The notes beneath the pieces are model-generated. The model was not told the DNA's origin and ran no database searches. It was given only the letters and a program-made list of their open reading frames with translations. This document shows positions 47,700 to 57,007 of a DNA stretch of 64,000 bases, piece after piece. The number at the start of each line of letters is the position of its first letter. The stretch's first letter is position 1. Location: the NCBI RefSeq assembly GCF_010092445.1, contig NZ_CP048031.1, forward strand, positions 3,038,001-3,102,000, read 5' to 3'. The stretch is from Shewanella sp. Arc9-LZ (GTDB lineage Bacteria; Pseudomonadota; Gammaproteobacteria; Enterobacterales; Shewanellaceae). The position numbers and the translations under genes are program-made.

Positions 47700-48029
47700 T
47701 TAATTAGCTCTAACAGGGGTTAACCCTTTACTGCGATTGGTGACAGCTTCCTCAATTTCAAAACCTGCTTCGCTCCACACTTGTGCTTCTTCAACATTAA
47801 ACGATTCTTTTGCCCAAATGGTCGCAGTATCTAAATTGAAGTTGGCTTTTATCCAACCATCAGATTCTGTAGGGCCAAAACCTCTTACGCGCCAATTTTG
47901 CGCTTGGGTTGAATCAAAGCCTATTGCTTTCCATTGGCTGATCTCACGTTCAGACATTCCTTGCCAGCTAGGAGCTGACGCGCATGCTACCAATAACGAT
48001 ACTAACAAACCTAACAATAATTTTTTCAT
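47700..48029 (-). CDS. Lipoprotein built of short aromatic repeats
   Basis: 109 residues. Lipoprotein signal with lipobox VAC (Cys16), then five consecutive units of about 13 residues of the form W-x4-F with an acidic middle: QWKAIGFDSTQAQ, WRVRGFGPTESDG, WIKANFNLDTATI, WAKESFNVEEAQV, WSEAGFEIEEAV. It probably forms small helical hairpins on the periplasmic side of a membrane. I do not know the family function. It lies alone between tRNA-Leu and rluB. Confidence 0.82.
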   Translation of the reverse strand: MKKLLLGLLVSLLVACASAPSWQGMSEREISQWKAIGFDSTQAQNWRVRGFGPTESDGWIKANFNLDTATIWAKESFNVEEAQVWSEAGFEIEEAVTNRSKGLTPVRAN

Positions 48030-48174
48030 ACAGTCCTAATAACCAATGTAAATGCTGCGGCGCATAAATCGTCGAAAAACAGCACAATAAATCGTAAATT
48101 TTGAGAATCATATCTGAGAAAAAACTTTTGACAAGTAGGTGAGCAATAATTAATTTTCATCGAAAAAAACTCAC

Positions 48175-48198
48175 AAAAAAGGCCGCATCCGCGACCTT
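48175..48198 (-). terminator. Probable terminator of rluB
   Basis: AAGG-C-CGC-ATCC-GCG-A-CCTT with one internal mismatch and a T-run on the minus strand, 26 bp past the rluB stop. Confidence 0.65.
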
Positions 48199-48223
48199 CT
48201 ATAAAGTAACCTAAATATCAATA

Positions 48224-49096
48224 TTAGCTACGCTGACGAGTTGGTTTACCGTGATTACCAACCACTTTATGCTTATGAACTGCACGGCGAATTTTAGCAC
48301 TTTTAACTTTAGAACGAGCAACACTGTGTTTATCCGAACCTAAAACAGATCGCGTTTCAGCTTCTAAACCAGCAAGTTGGCGTAAATAGTTAACTTGGTC
48401 CATTGGCAACTCAATCCAACCACCACGCGGTAAGGTTTTTGGTAACTCAACTTTGCCATAACGTACGCGGATTAAACGGCTGACCTGCACGTCTTGTGAT
48501 TCCCACAAACGACGTACTTCACGATTACGTCCTTCGCGAAGGGTGACATGCCACCACTGGTTTATGCCTTCGCCACCAGCAGCTTTAATGGTATCAAACT
48601 GTGCTGGACCATCTTCTAAAGTCACGCCGGTACGTAAACGCTGAACAGCTGCTTCTGGCACTTCACCAAATGTACGCACAGCATATTCACGCTCTACTTC
48701 ATTTGAAGGATGCATTAAACGGTTAGCTAATTCACCATCACAGGTAAATAACAGCAACCCTGAAGTATTAATATCTAAACGCCCTACCGCAACCCAGCGA
48801 GCATCGCGCACTTTAGGTAAACGTTCAAACACGGTAGTACGGCCTTCAGGATCTTTGCGCGAGCAAATCTCACCTTCAGGTTTATGGTATGCCAGTACAC
48901 GACAAATAATGTCGTCAGCTGATTTTAATGAAATAGCACGGCCATCAATACGTATTTTGGCGTCAACCTCTACACGATCACCTAAACCAGAAATTTCACC
49001 GTCAACACTAACTCGGCCTGCAGCAATCCATGCCTCCATCTCACGACGGGAGCCATGGCCTGCACGGGCCAAGACTTTCTGCAATTTTTCACTCAT
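48224..49096 (-). CDS. rluB: 23S rRNA pseudouridine(2605) synthase RluB
   Basis: 290 residues (E. coli 291). N-terminal S4 RNA-binding domain (1-60: [22 protein letters not shown]), then the RsuA-type catalytic domain with the essential Asp in [15 protein letters not shown] and the [13 protein letters not shown] motif. The basic C-terminal tail (about 250-290) is typical of RluB. It modifies U2605 in domain V of 23S rRNA. Confidence 0.95.
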   Translation of the reverse strand: MSEKLQKVLARAGHGSRREMEAWIAAGRVSVDGEISGLGDRVEVDAKIRIDGRAISLKSADDIICRVLAYHKPEGEICSRKDPEGRTTVFERLPKVRDARWVAVGRLDINTSGLLLFTCDGELANRLMHPSNEVEREYAVRTFGEVPEAAVQRLRTGVTLEDGPAQFDTIKAAGGEGINQWWHVTLREGRNREVRRLWESQDVQVSRLIRVRYGKVELPKTLPRGGWIELPMDQVNYLRQLAGLEAETRSVLGSDKHSVARSKVKSAKIRRAVHKHKVVGNHGKPTRQRS

Positions 49097-49311
49097 TAGC
49101 GGGGACTCTTTAAAGAAATTTTATAAAAAACAAAAGGTTAATTACTCTTGCTTTATTGTCTTTTTAGGATTGTACCCGCCAATGGCGCATACAATTAGAA
49201 AAGTGCGTAGATTATACGCTGAATGGGGCTTGTGAGCAAAAAATACCATCACTAAGCTTAACTCAGGATAACAGATGCCATAAACGCTTAGAAATCAAGC
49301 TGTTTAACCCG
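49097..49311. other. Non-coding region upstream of rluB
   Basis: Contains the rluB promoter side. A 126-codon plus-strand frame starts inside rluB and is its antisense shadow. Nothing else is supported. Confidence 0.45.
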
Positions 49312-49389
49312 AACTCGATGTATGGACTCCTTTTGTTTTAGACTCCACCAATCTACGACCGTAGAGTGGTGGAGTCCATACATCGAGTT
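49312..49389. repeat. Nested inverted-repeat element, 78 bp
   Basis: Outer perfect 19-bp arms AACTCGATGTATGGACTCC (49312-49330) and GGAGTCCATACATCGAGTT (49371-49389). Inside, ACTCCACCA/TGGTGGAGT plus TCTACG/CGTAGA form a second stem that shares GGAGT with the outer arm, so two folds compete. No frame or target-site duplication is evident. It resembles a small MITE-like or regulatory element. Confidence 0.85.
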
Positions 49390-49450
49390 ACGATTGCTTA
49401 ATACTTTTATCAGCCTGCCTAACCCAAGCCAATAGATTTATTAAGCCCAT

Positions 49451-49484
49451 AAAAAAAGCTGCTAACATTATCCGTCAGCAGCCT
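49451..49484 (-). terminator. Terminator of the RND operon
   Basis: Minus strand AAGGCTGCT...AGCAGCTT stem (13-nt loop) followed by TTTTTT, 52 bp after the RND permease stop. Confidence 0.8.
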
Positions 49485-49535
49485 TAATCATTTAATAAAC
49501 AATTCGATATTACGATTAAATATAAAACGTAGCGC

Positions 49536-52500
49536 TTAGCGAGTCACGTTAAGGTTAAACACAAGACTATACATTACCGGCAACACCACTAAGGTGAGTA
49601 GAGAAGCAAAGCCCAAACCAAAAATGATAGTGATGGCCATAGAACCAAAGAAAGCATCGCTGATTAATGGGATCATGCCTAACATAGTGGTAATAGCCGC
49701 CATCATCACCGGGCGAACACGGCTCACACACGAATCAACCAGTGCGAATCCAGGTTCTTTACCTTCTTCAAGTTCGAGATTGATTTGGTCCACTAATACA
49801 ATGCCATTTTTAATCACCATTCCAGAAAGACTCAATAATCCAAGTAGCGCCATAAAGCTGAATGGGGCATCGAACAACAGTAATCCCGCAGAAACACCGA
49901 TGACCGCTAATGGTACAGTGAACCAAATAACTAAAGGCTGCCTAACTGAATTGAACAGAAATACCGTAATTAAAAACATGGCTAAATAACCCATTGGGAT
50001 CGAGCTAAAGACAGCGGTTTGAGCTTCTCCTGCTGATTCAAACTCCCCGCCCCACTCTAAGCGATAACCTGCCGGCAGCTGAATGGCCTCCACTTTACTT
50101 CTGACTTTTTTATGTACCGAGTCTGCGGTTTCATTAGATCCCAATTTGGGATCGCCCAATACTGCCAACATACGAATTCGGTCACGGCGCATCACGAGAG
50201 GGTTTTCCCATTCAGTGCTGAACTCACTAACAACTTGTGTTGCGGGTACAAATATATTGTTCTCTGTGCTCCATATTTGCATTTTCCACAAGCTATCAGC
50301 TTGAAGACGTTCGGCTGCAGGTGCACGAGCAACAATCGGTAACAGATGGCTAGTTTCACGATACAAGCCAATTTGTTTGCCGCTAAAATTAACCAGCAAG
50401 GCATTATCTAAATCTTGCTTACTGATGCCAGTTTCACGCGCTTGAGCATTTTGCAGTTGCGGGCGAATGAGTGGCACTTGATTGCGCCAATTATGGCGAA
50501 CACCATCCATTGTCGGCTCATTTCTAAAAACGATTTCAGCTTGTGCGGCCAAATTGCGCAGCACTTGAGGATCTTCGCCATAAAAACGGGCTTCAATTTT
50601 AGCCGCTGGAGACGGACCATTTTCCATATTTTTTAAGCGATATTGTGCTTGGGGAAAATGGCTATTTAACAGCTGTTCAACTTGCGGCATATAAGCCTTA
50701 ACGGCTGCTAAATCACGCATTTCGACGATAAGCTGAGCAAAAGCTGGATAGCCTTTTTCAGGCTGATAAGGTAATACAAAACGCTGGGCACCCTGGCCGA
50801 TGACAGATGTCAGGTGCACTAAACCTGTGTCATTAAGCTCACTTTCTTGCAGTAGCTTTTTCTCTATTTCGCCGGTAAAACGTTCAGTTGCTTTAATGTC
50901 TGTCCCTTCTGGCATCCATACATCAACAAAAAATATTGGCGTATTAGACGCGGGGAAAAACACGTTTTTAATATGACCAAAGCCTATTACGGCAGTGACT
51001 AACATCGCCAACACCACTGACAATGTAACGAGGCGAAAGCGCAATACAAAGTACAGAAAACTGCGATAAGTGGTAAATAACCAGCCTTTATAAGGATCTA
51101 CCTGCTCAGCTTGTGGCGAGGTCTCTTTGAATAGCAAATTACAGAAAAACGGTGTTAAGGTGATTGCCGTTATCCAACTGATAAACAGTGAAATCATCAA
51201 CACTTGGAACAATGAACGACAAAATTCACCGGCAGCATTTTGTGACAAACCAATGGGTGCAAAAGCAATAATGGCAATCACAGTGGCACCTAACAATGGC
51301 CACTGCGTTTGCGATACCACTTGCTTGGCCGCTTCAAGACGGGTTTTACCCCGTTGTAAGCCAATCAAAATACCTTCGGTCACCACAATGGCGTTGTCGA
51401 CCAACATGCCTAAGGCAATGATCAGCGCGCCCAGAGAAATAAGCTGCAATTCAATGTCTAATACTTTCATCACAATGAAAGTACCTAGAATCGTTAGCAA
51501 CAGAATTAAGCCCATCAATAACCCAGAACGAAGGCCCATAAACAATAACAATACCGCGATAACAATCGCAATCGACTCTAAAAGGTTAATCAAAAAACCT
51601 TGTACAGTATTATCGACAGCTGAGCTTTGGTTATAAACGGTATCAAGGCTCATACCTAACGGTCGTTGTGATTCAAGCTCAACTAAGCGTTCACTAACAC
51701 GTTGACCCACATCGACTACGTTTACGCCGCCAGAAAACGCAATACCTAACGATAACGCCGCCTCACCACTATTGTGATAAAGCACATTGGGAGTGTCGTC
51801 ATAGTCTTTTTCAATGTTGGCAATATCCCCGAGATAAATAAGCTCAGTGCTGCCAGGTGAGCTCACCACTAAACGAGACAATTCCTCTACCGAACTAAAC
51901 TCACCGGTAGGATGTAAACGGATACGATTATCACCAATGACAATACTGCCAGCATTAGACACCACGTTCTGATTGTTGACTAATCCATAGATGTAATTTT
52001 GATCTAAGCCTAGCGCTGACAATTTTTGTTGTGAAATCTCAATCACCACTTGCTCTGTCACATCACCCACCACAGAGACTTTTTTTACCCCGGGAACAAG
52101 CACCAGTTCGCGGCGTAAATAATCTGAATAGTTGCTCAGTTCTCGGTTACTAAAATCGTTACCTGACAAGTTAAGTAAAATACCGTATACATCACCAAAA
52201 TCATCAATCACTTGTGGCTTTGCGGTACCGGGTGGTAAACGCCCTGTAGTGTCATTAACTTTTCGACGCACCTCATCCCACACTTGTGGTAATCGATGTT
52301 TGTCATAACTGTCTTTAATCTCAACCTGAATTTGTGATAATCCAGCACTATTGATAGAGGTGATATGTTTAATACCATCAAGCTGCTGTAAAGCGTCTTC
52401 AAGCGGTAATGTCACCTCTTCTTCTACTTGCTCAGGCGACGCGCCAGGATAAGCGGTGATCACCAATGCTTGCTTAATGGTAAATTCGGGAAATTCTAAT

Positions 52501-52604
52501 TGTCCTAAACCAGTAAACGCCACACTGCCGCCAATAAGCAGTAAAAACGCAAACATCCAGCTAATGACTTTGTGATGAATGGAATACTCAGCAACATTCA
52601 TCAA
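49536..52604 (-). CDS. RND-family efflux permease
   Basis: 1022 residues with the AcrB layout: a first membrane helix at about 14-32, a large periplasmic porter loop, helices 2-6 (about 335-490), a second porter loop, and helices 8-12 near the C-terminus. Motifs include the N-terminal PEFTIKQALVITAYPGASPEQVEEEVTLPLEDAL and LGMLVDNAIVVTEGI in TM4 with the proton-relay aspartates. The adaptor gene ends one base before it starts. No outer-membrane TolC-type partner is present, so the pump would use a shared one. Substrate unknown. Confidence 0.9.
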   Translation of the reverse strand: MMNVAEYSIHHKVISWMFAFLLLIGGSVAFTGLGQLEFPEFTIKQALVITAYPGASPEQVEEEVTLPLEDALQQLDGIKHITSINSAGLSQIQVEIKDSYDKHRLPQVWDEVRRKVNDTTGRLPPGTAKPQVIDDFGDVYGILLNLSGNDFSNRELSNYSDYLRRELVLVPGVKKVSVVGDVTEQVVIEISQQKLSALGLDQNYIYGLVNNQNVVSNAGSIVIGDNRIRLHPTGEFSSVEELSRLVVSSPGSTELIYLGDIANIEKDYDDTPNVLYHNSGEAALSLGIAFSGGVNVVDVGQRVSERLVELESQRPLGMSLDTVYNQSSAVDNTVQGFLINLLESIAIVIAVLLLFMGLRSGLLMGLILLLTILGTFIVMKVLDIELQLISLGALIIALGMLVDNAIVVTEGILIGLQRGKTRLEAAKQVVSQTQWPLLGATVIAIIAFAPIGLSQNAAGEFCRSLFQVLMISLFISWITAITLTPFFCNLLFKETSPQAEQVDPYKGWLFTTYRSFLYFVLRFRLVTLSVVLAMLVTAVIGFGHIKNVFFPASNTPIFFVDVWMPEGTDIKATERFTGEIEKKLLQESELNDTGLVHLTSVIGQGAQRFVLPYQPEKGYPAFAQLIVEMRDLAAVKAYMPQVEQLLNSHFPQAQYRLKNMENGPSPAAKIEARFYGEDPQVLRNLAAQAEIVFRNEPTMDGVRHNWRNQVPLIRPQLQNAQARETGISKQDLDNALLVNFSGKQIGLYRETSHLLPIVARAPAAERLQADSLWKMQIWSTENNIFVPATQVVSEFSTEWENPLVMRRDRIRMLAVLGDPKLGSNETADSVHKKVRSKVEAIQLPAGYRLEWGGEFESAGEAQTAVFSSIPMGYLAMFLITVFLFNSVRQPLVIWFTVPLAVIGVSAGLLLFDAPFSFMALLGLLSLSGMVIKNGIVLVDQINLELEEGKEPGFALVDSCVSRVRPVMMAAITTMLGMIPLISDAFFGSMAITIIFGLGFASLLTLVVLPVMYSLVFNLNVTR

Positions 52605-53684
52605 TTACACTCCTCGTTGCCAGCGTAGAGGCTTCACTTTCATGCCTTCAGATAATTGCGATAATCCTGCTGCAACAATAGCATCGCCTTTTTGGAGCCC
52701 AGTTAACACTTCGACACCGTCAGTACTCACCCGCCCGAGAGTCACTTTTACCGGGCTAACATCTCCACTATCTGGCTGATAACGCCACACGGTTACATCA
52801 CCATTTTGGTCTTGTTTGTCTACGGCTGAAATAGGCACTATGGTACTAAAGCCTTTTTGGGAGTCATTTAGCGTCGCTAAAGTTAATTCGGCACTCATGC
52901 CTGGCAATAGTTGTACATTGTCAGGTTGTGGTAATGAAAACACTACCTCGTAAGCTTGTGTGCCTGGCGTCACTTGAGTTGAGTATTCTTTAAATTTTGC
53001 ATCAAACACCATGTCATCTAATGCGCTAAAACGAACTTTTGCAGCTAAACCATTGGCAATATCTTGAGTTAATACTGCCGCCATTGCTTCAGGTACCTGA
53101 ATGCTGACATCAAGTAACTGATTATTTTGCAAGGTCATCACACCTTGGTTTGCTTGAACAATTTGGTGGTTATCCACCAAGCGTTTTGCAATGGTGCCGC
53201 TAAATGGCGCTTCTAAACGGGTATAACTGACTTGATCATTGGCAGCAGCTAACGCTGCTTTGGCCGATTTAAGTTGGGCTTTACTGCTGTCAAATAGCGC
53301 TTGCGAAATTAATTTACGTTCTAATAAGGTTTGATTACGGCTAAAGTCTGCGAGCAACAAGTCATACTCGGCCTCACGAGTCATTAAATTATTATGCGCA
53401 TCGCGATCGTCTAATTGAGCCAGTAAAAAACCTTGTTTAACATGTTGCCCTTCAACAAGATCCAGTCTGACAAGTTGGCCTGAAATCCTAAATGATAATT
53501 CTGCACGGCTATTTGCTTCGACTCTTGCAGGAAACTGACGAATGGTATTGCCTGATGCCTGTGTCACATCAAACAACTTTACTGGGCGCACCAGTACATC
53601 TTGTACGGCGCTTTCAACAGGCGTACAACCGACTAAAATAAGAGAAATAAGCAATGCCAACGGCAACGTTGAGTGATATTTCAT
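52605..53684 (-). CDS. RND efflux periplasmic adaptor (membrane fusion lipoprotein)
   Basis: 359 residues. Lipobox LVGC with lipidated Cys20. Then a beta-barrel/lipoyl layout: RVEANSRAELSFRISGQLVRLDLVEGQHVKQGFLLAQLDDRD, a helical hairpin (about 95-160, with LLADFSRNQTLLERKLISQALFDSSKAQL), and YTRLEAPFSGTIAKRLVDN. It links the RND permease to an outer-membrane channel. Directly upstream of the permease on the same strand; the two genes are adjacent without a gap. Confidence 0.92.
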   Translation of the reverse strand: MKYHSTLPLALLISLILVGCTPVESAVQDVLVRPVKLFDVTQASGNTIRQFPARVEANSRAELSFRISGQLVRLDLVEGQHVKQGFLLAQLDDRDAHNNLMTREAEYDLLLADFSRNQTLLERKLISQALFDSSKAQLKSAKAALAAANDQVSYTRLEAPFSGTIAKRLVDNHQIVQANQGVMTLQNNQLLDVSIQVPEAMAAVLTQDIANGLAAKVRFSALDDMVFDAKFKEYSTQVTPGTQAYEVVFSLPQPDNVQLLPGMSAELTLATLNDSQKGFSTIVPISAVDKQDQNGDVTVWRYQPDSGDVSPVKVTLGRVSTDGVEVLTGLQKGDAIVAAGLSQLSEGMKVKPLRWQRGV

Positions 53685-53875
53685 CGACTATGATCCTTGG
53701 GAACTAAGCATTAAAAAGACGTGGTGACAACAATATTTCCCTTTTCAGGGATAACAGTTAATTCACAATTGTGCCGAACAATACCCTGAATCATAGTTGC
53801 AATAAATGGGTTTATTTGGGAACATCAATCCCATTATTTGAGTTTGACTTATTTGCCATAATCAGAGCAATCCAC

Positions 53876-54802
53876 ATGAAAACCGAAGACATTGCATTAT
53901 TTCATCGAATTGTCGAAACCGGCAGCATACTTGAAGCGGCTAACTTATTGAATTTGCCTAAATCGACCGTCAGCAGACGCTTGCAATCGTTAGAAGAGTC
54001 ATTAAATTTAAAGTTGTTTCATCGTCAAAGTCGCGCAATAACACTGACCTCTGCAGGCAGTCATTTCTACGAAAAAACCTTGGTAATGTTAGCTGACTTA
54101 GATCGAACTCTTGCAGATATTACCGACAACAAAGCAGAGTTGACTGGCCACTTACGGATTTTGATATTTCCTATCCCGCAGATAATGGATATCGTGAGTA
54201 AAATATTTGCCTTTATGGATGAAAATTCTAAGTTTTCGCTTGAGATCATTACCAGTACCGAGCCCTTAGACATGGTGCGTAACAATATTGATATCGCATT
54301 TATGGTGAATGAAACGTTTAGTGAGCTCGACATGGTGGCCAAACCGGTTATCAGTGAAGATATGTGTTTCTTTGCCAGCCCAGAATACTTAGCCAAAGCT
54401 GGCATGCCTGTCACCTTGAGTGATATTGAACAACACAACTCAATTTTATTTCGCTTCCCAAATGGTAAAACCTTCAGTGAAGTGCCACTCGCCAATGACG
54501 CTATGCAGGCCGTAAAAGGCAATTTATGCACCAATAGCATTCAACTGGCTTATGAAGCCACAAAATTAGGCCGAGGGATTGGTTATTTACCCAAAAAATT
54601 ATGTCAGGATGACGTAGAGCAAGGGGCGTTAGTGCGTTTATTTAATGATTTAGCGCCTTATACTGGCGTGGTATTTCTAGTGTATCCGTCAAGACGATTT
54701 TTAAGCCTAACGGGTCAGCGCTTACTCGATTACATGCTCGCCCAGCTCCCTGTTCAAACTAGCGACAAAGGGGCGGCAAACAATACTAAAGTGTGGATTT
54801 AA
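53876..54802 (+). CDS. LysR-family transcriptional regulator, divergent from the RND pump
   Basis: About 308 residues from ATG 53876. N-terminal winged HTH (1-60: MKTEDIALFHRIVETGSIL then AANLLNLPKSTVSRRLQSLEESL), linker helix, and a type-2 periplasmic binding-like effector domain ending near DYMLAQLPVQ. This start gives the normal LysR length; the longest frame (from GTG 53771) adds 35 residues without HTH similarity. Being divergent from the adaptor gene, it probably controls the efflux genes. The inducer is unknown. Its stop overlaps the scpB stop by 4 bp. Confidence 0.88.
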   Translation: MKTEDIALFHRIVETGSILEAANLLNLPKSTVSRRLQSLEESLNLKLFHRQSRAITLTSAGSHFYEKTLVMLADLDRTLADITDNKAELTGHLRILIFPIPQIMDIVSKIFAFMDENSKFSLEIITSTEPLDMVRNNIDIAFMVNETFSELDMVAKPVISEDMCFFASPEYLAKAGMPVTLSDIEQHNSILFRFPNGKTFSEVPLANDAMQAVKGNLCTNSIQLAYEATKLGRGIGYLPKKLCQDDVEQGALVRLFNDLAPYTGVVFLVYPSRRFLSLTGQRLLDYMLAQLPVQTSDKGAANNTKVWI

Positions 54803-55536
54803 TGGGTTAGATTTTGACTATTTTTAACAATATCATCGGCTTCATCGTCTACATCATCAAGTTCATTTGTGGTTGTATCACTGCTGTTTTCGCTATCGTT
54901 TTGCTCGTCATTGACTTGTTGACCATCGTCTTGGTGATCATCACTACTGGCATCATCTGTAGGCTCATCGAGAGCAACTTGCACTTTATCAAATAACCCT
55001 TGCAGTGATGCTGCATCGGTTAATGCAGGTAAATCGGCAAGTTTTGTTAAATTAAAATAATCCAGAAATGCAGGGGTGGTCGCATACAATGCTGGTTTAC
55101 CAGGTACTTCCTTATGGCCAACCACTTTAATCCACTGCCGATCCGCTAAGCTTTTTATGATATTACTGCTAATCGCAACGCCTCTAATATATTCAATATC
55201 ACCACGCGTTACTGGTTGCCGATATGCAATCACCGCCAACGTTTCAAGCGTTGCACGAGAGTACTTAGGGGATTTGTCTTGCCACAGAGGTTGTAAATAA
55301 GGGCTGAGTATTTCTTGAGTTTGAAAACGATAACCACTAGCGACTTTAACTAGCTGTACGCCCCGCTCTTGATAATCTTGCTGTAATTCATCAAGCGTTT
55401 CCTGAATGCGCGTGCGCGATACACTAAAGTCAGCTAACACCGTTTCTTTAATGGCTTTTACCGACAATGGCTTAGCTAAGACAAACAAACTGGCTTCAAT
55501 AAGCTGTTTTAACTGAATAGGATTAATGGGCTTCAT
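54799..55536 (-). CDS. scpB: Segregation and condensation protein B
   Basis: ScpB, a kleisin-associated subunit of SMC-ScpAB. 245 residues: two winged-helix domains (about 1-80 and 85-170: QLKQLIEASLFVLAKPLSVKAIKETV, SRATLETLAVIAYRQPVTRGDIEYIRGVAI and SSNIIKSL). The last 50 residues are a low-complexity, strongly acidic tail of Asp, Glu, Ser and Asn, longer than usual. Located 22 bp after scpA. Confidence 0.94.
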   Translation of the reverse strand: MKPINPIQLKQLIEASLFVLAKPLSVKAIKETVLADFSVSRTRIQETLDELQQDYQERGVQLVKVASGYRFQTQEILSPYLQPLWQDKSPKYSRATLETLAVIAYRQPVTRGDIEYIRGVAISSNIIKSLADRQWIKVVGHKEVPGKPALYATTPAFLDYFNLTKLADLPALTDAASLQGLFDKVQVALDEPTDDASSDDHQDDGQQVNDEQNDSENSSDTTTNELDDVDDEADDIVKNSQNLTH

Positions 55537-55558
55537 GGATCTCTTCGAATATCGTTAA

Positions 55559-56380
55559 TTAATACGCTTTTACATAGATGGGTGAAAACGGTTCATTTTG
55601 CACTAACTCAACGAGTAACTCTTTAACCAGCTCCATGAGTGCCAAAAAACTCACCACTACACCGGCTCGACCTTCACTGACATCAAACAAACACTCAAAA
55701 CCAATGTATTCTGTACTGGATAATTTAGCTAAAATTTGGCTCATGCGTTCACGGGTAGATAAATGTTCACGCTTTACATGATGATCTTCGTTGGCATCAA
55801 TGCGTTTTAGCACTTCGCCAAACGCACGAGCTATATCCACCAGCGAAACATCTGGTGGTACCGTCACCGGTTTAATGTCTGGGGCTGCGCTAACAGATGC
55901 TTGAAACACATCTCGTTCAATCCGCGGTAACGTATCAATATCCACAGCAGCTTGTTTGATCACTTCATAGGCTTTTAATTGCCGTATAAGCACCACGCGA
56001 GGATCTTCTTCCTCATCATCTTCACTGGCCATTTTAGGTAACAATAATCGGGATTTAATCTCCGCTAATGTTGCCGCCATCACAAGGTAGTCGGCAGCCA
56101 GTTCAATGCGCGCTTCAGTGAGAATTTCAATATAGAGTAAATATTGTTGGGTGATTTGTTGAATAGGCAAATCAACCACATCTAATTTTTGTTTGCGGAT
56201 TAAATATAATAATAAATCTAATGGGCCTTCAAAGGTTTCAAGAAACACTTCTAAGGCCTCAGGCGGAATAAACAAGTCTAGGGGCATGCTATTAAGCGCT
56301 TGGCCACGAACCATTGCTAATGGCAGGCTTTGCTGACTGCCTGGCATGTTTATCTTAGATGATTCGTCTGCGGGTATCAC
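55559..56380 (-). CDS. scpA: Segregation and condensation protein A
   Basis: Kleisin subunit of the chromosome condensin complex. 273 residues. The N-terminal helical domain shows VFLETFEGPLDLLLYLIRKQKLDVVDLPIQQITQQYLLYI and the AADYLVMAATLAEIKSRLLLPKM helix. The C-terminal winged helix ends with FLALMELVKELLVELVQNEPFSPIYVKAY. It lies between yciO (6 bp gap) and scpB on the same strand, so the four minus-strand genes rnm-yciO-scpA-scpB form one unit. Confidence 0.94.
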   Translation of the reverse strand: MIPADESSKINMPGSQQSLPLAMVRGQALNSMPLDLFIPPEALEVFLETFEGPLDLLLYLIRKQKLDVVDLPIQQITQQYLLYIEILTEARIELAADYLVMAATLAEIKSRLLLPKMASEDDEEEDPRVVLIRQLKAYEVIKQAAVDIDTLPRIERDVFQASVSAAPDIKPVTVPPDVSLVDIARAFGEVLKRIDANEDHHVKREHLSTRERMSQILAKLSSTEYIGFECLFDVSEGRAGVVVSFLALMELVKELLVELVQNEPFSPIYVKAY

Positions 56381-56386
56381 GTTGGT

Positions 56387-57007
56387 TTATTCAAATGCAC
56401 TGGTATCGCCAGCACCATGACGTAATATCACCATCTCATCTTCAGACATATCAATCACTGTCGTTTGATTTTCAGGTAAATAACCACCGTGAATAATACC
56501 GTCTACCAAGTTATCGAGTATATCGCGAATATGTTCAGGGTCAGATTCAGCAAATTGCTCATTTGGCATAACTAAACTAGTGGTCATCATTGGTTCACCC
56601 AATGCTTCAAGTAACGCGAGCGCAATGACATTATTAGGCACGCGAATACCAATAGTGCGCTTTTTGTCACACTGTAAACGACGTGGCACTTCTTTAGTGG
56701 CTTTGAAAATAAACGTATATGGACCAGGCATACAGCTTTTTAATAAACGATATGCTTGGTTATCAACGCGGGCAAAATTGGCCAACTCAGAGAGATCACG
56801 ACACATTAATGAAAAATTAGTGTCATTTTCAATCTGGCGAATGCGCGCCATACGCGTCATGGCATTTTTTTCGCCAATCATACAACCCAATGCATAACCT
56901 GAGTCAGTGGGATAAACAATGACTCCACCTTGTTTAAGAATCGCCACAGCTTGGTTAATTAATCGTGCCTGTGGGTTCTCATCATGAATATACCAAAATT
57001 GACTCAT
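56387..57007 (-). CDS. yciO: L-threonylcarbamoyladenylate synthase-type protein YciO
   Basis: A TsaC/Sua5/YciO family protein, 206 residues from ATG 57007, the E. coli YciO length, with MSQFWYIHDENPQARLINQAV at the N-terminus. GGVIVYPTDSGYALGC and PGPYTFIFKATKEVPRR make up the nucleotide/threonine pocket with the conserved lysine and arginine. In other bacteria YciO is a weaker or divergent paralogue of TsaC; its in vivo role is not settled. A longer frame from 57043 overlaps rnm. The chosen start overlaps rnm by 4 bp. Confidence 0.93.
   Translation of the reverse strand: MSQFWYIHDENPQARLINQAVAILKQGGVIVYPTDSGYALGCMIGEKNAMTRMARIRQIENDTNFSLMCRDLSELANFARVDNQAYRLLKSCMPGPYTFIFKATKEVPRRLQCDKKRTIGIRVPNNVIALALLEALGEPMMTTSLVMPNEQFAESDPEHIRDILDNLVDGIIHGGYLPENQTTVIDMSEDEMVILRHGAGDTSAFE

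Noticed and set aside
48855..49235. 126-codon plus-strand frame over the rluB 5' end
   Set aside because: It is antisense to rluB for most of its length; RluB is clearly the real product.
49312..49389. Insertion sequence
   Set aside because: No transposase frame is present between the inverted arms; the 78-bp length allows at most a MITE-like element.
51127..51636. 169-codon plus-strand frame
   Set aside because: It is the antisense shadow of the RND permease; no ribosome-binding site and low-complexity composition.
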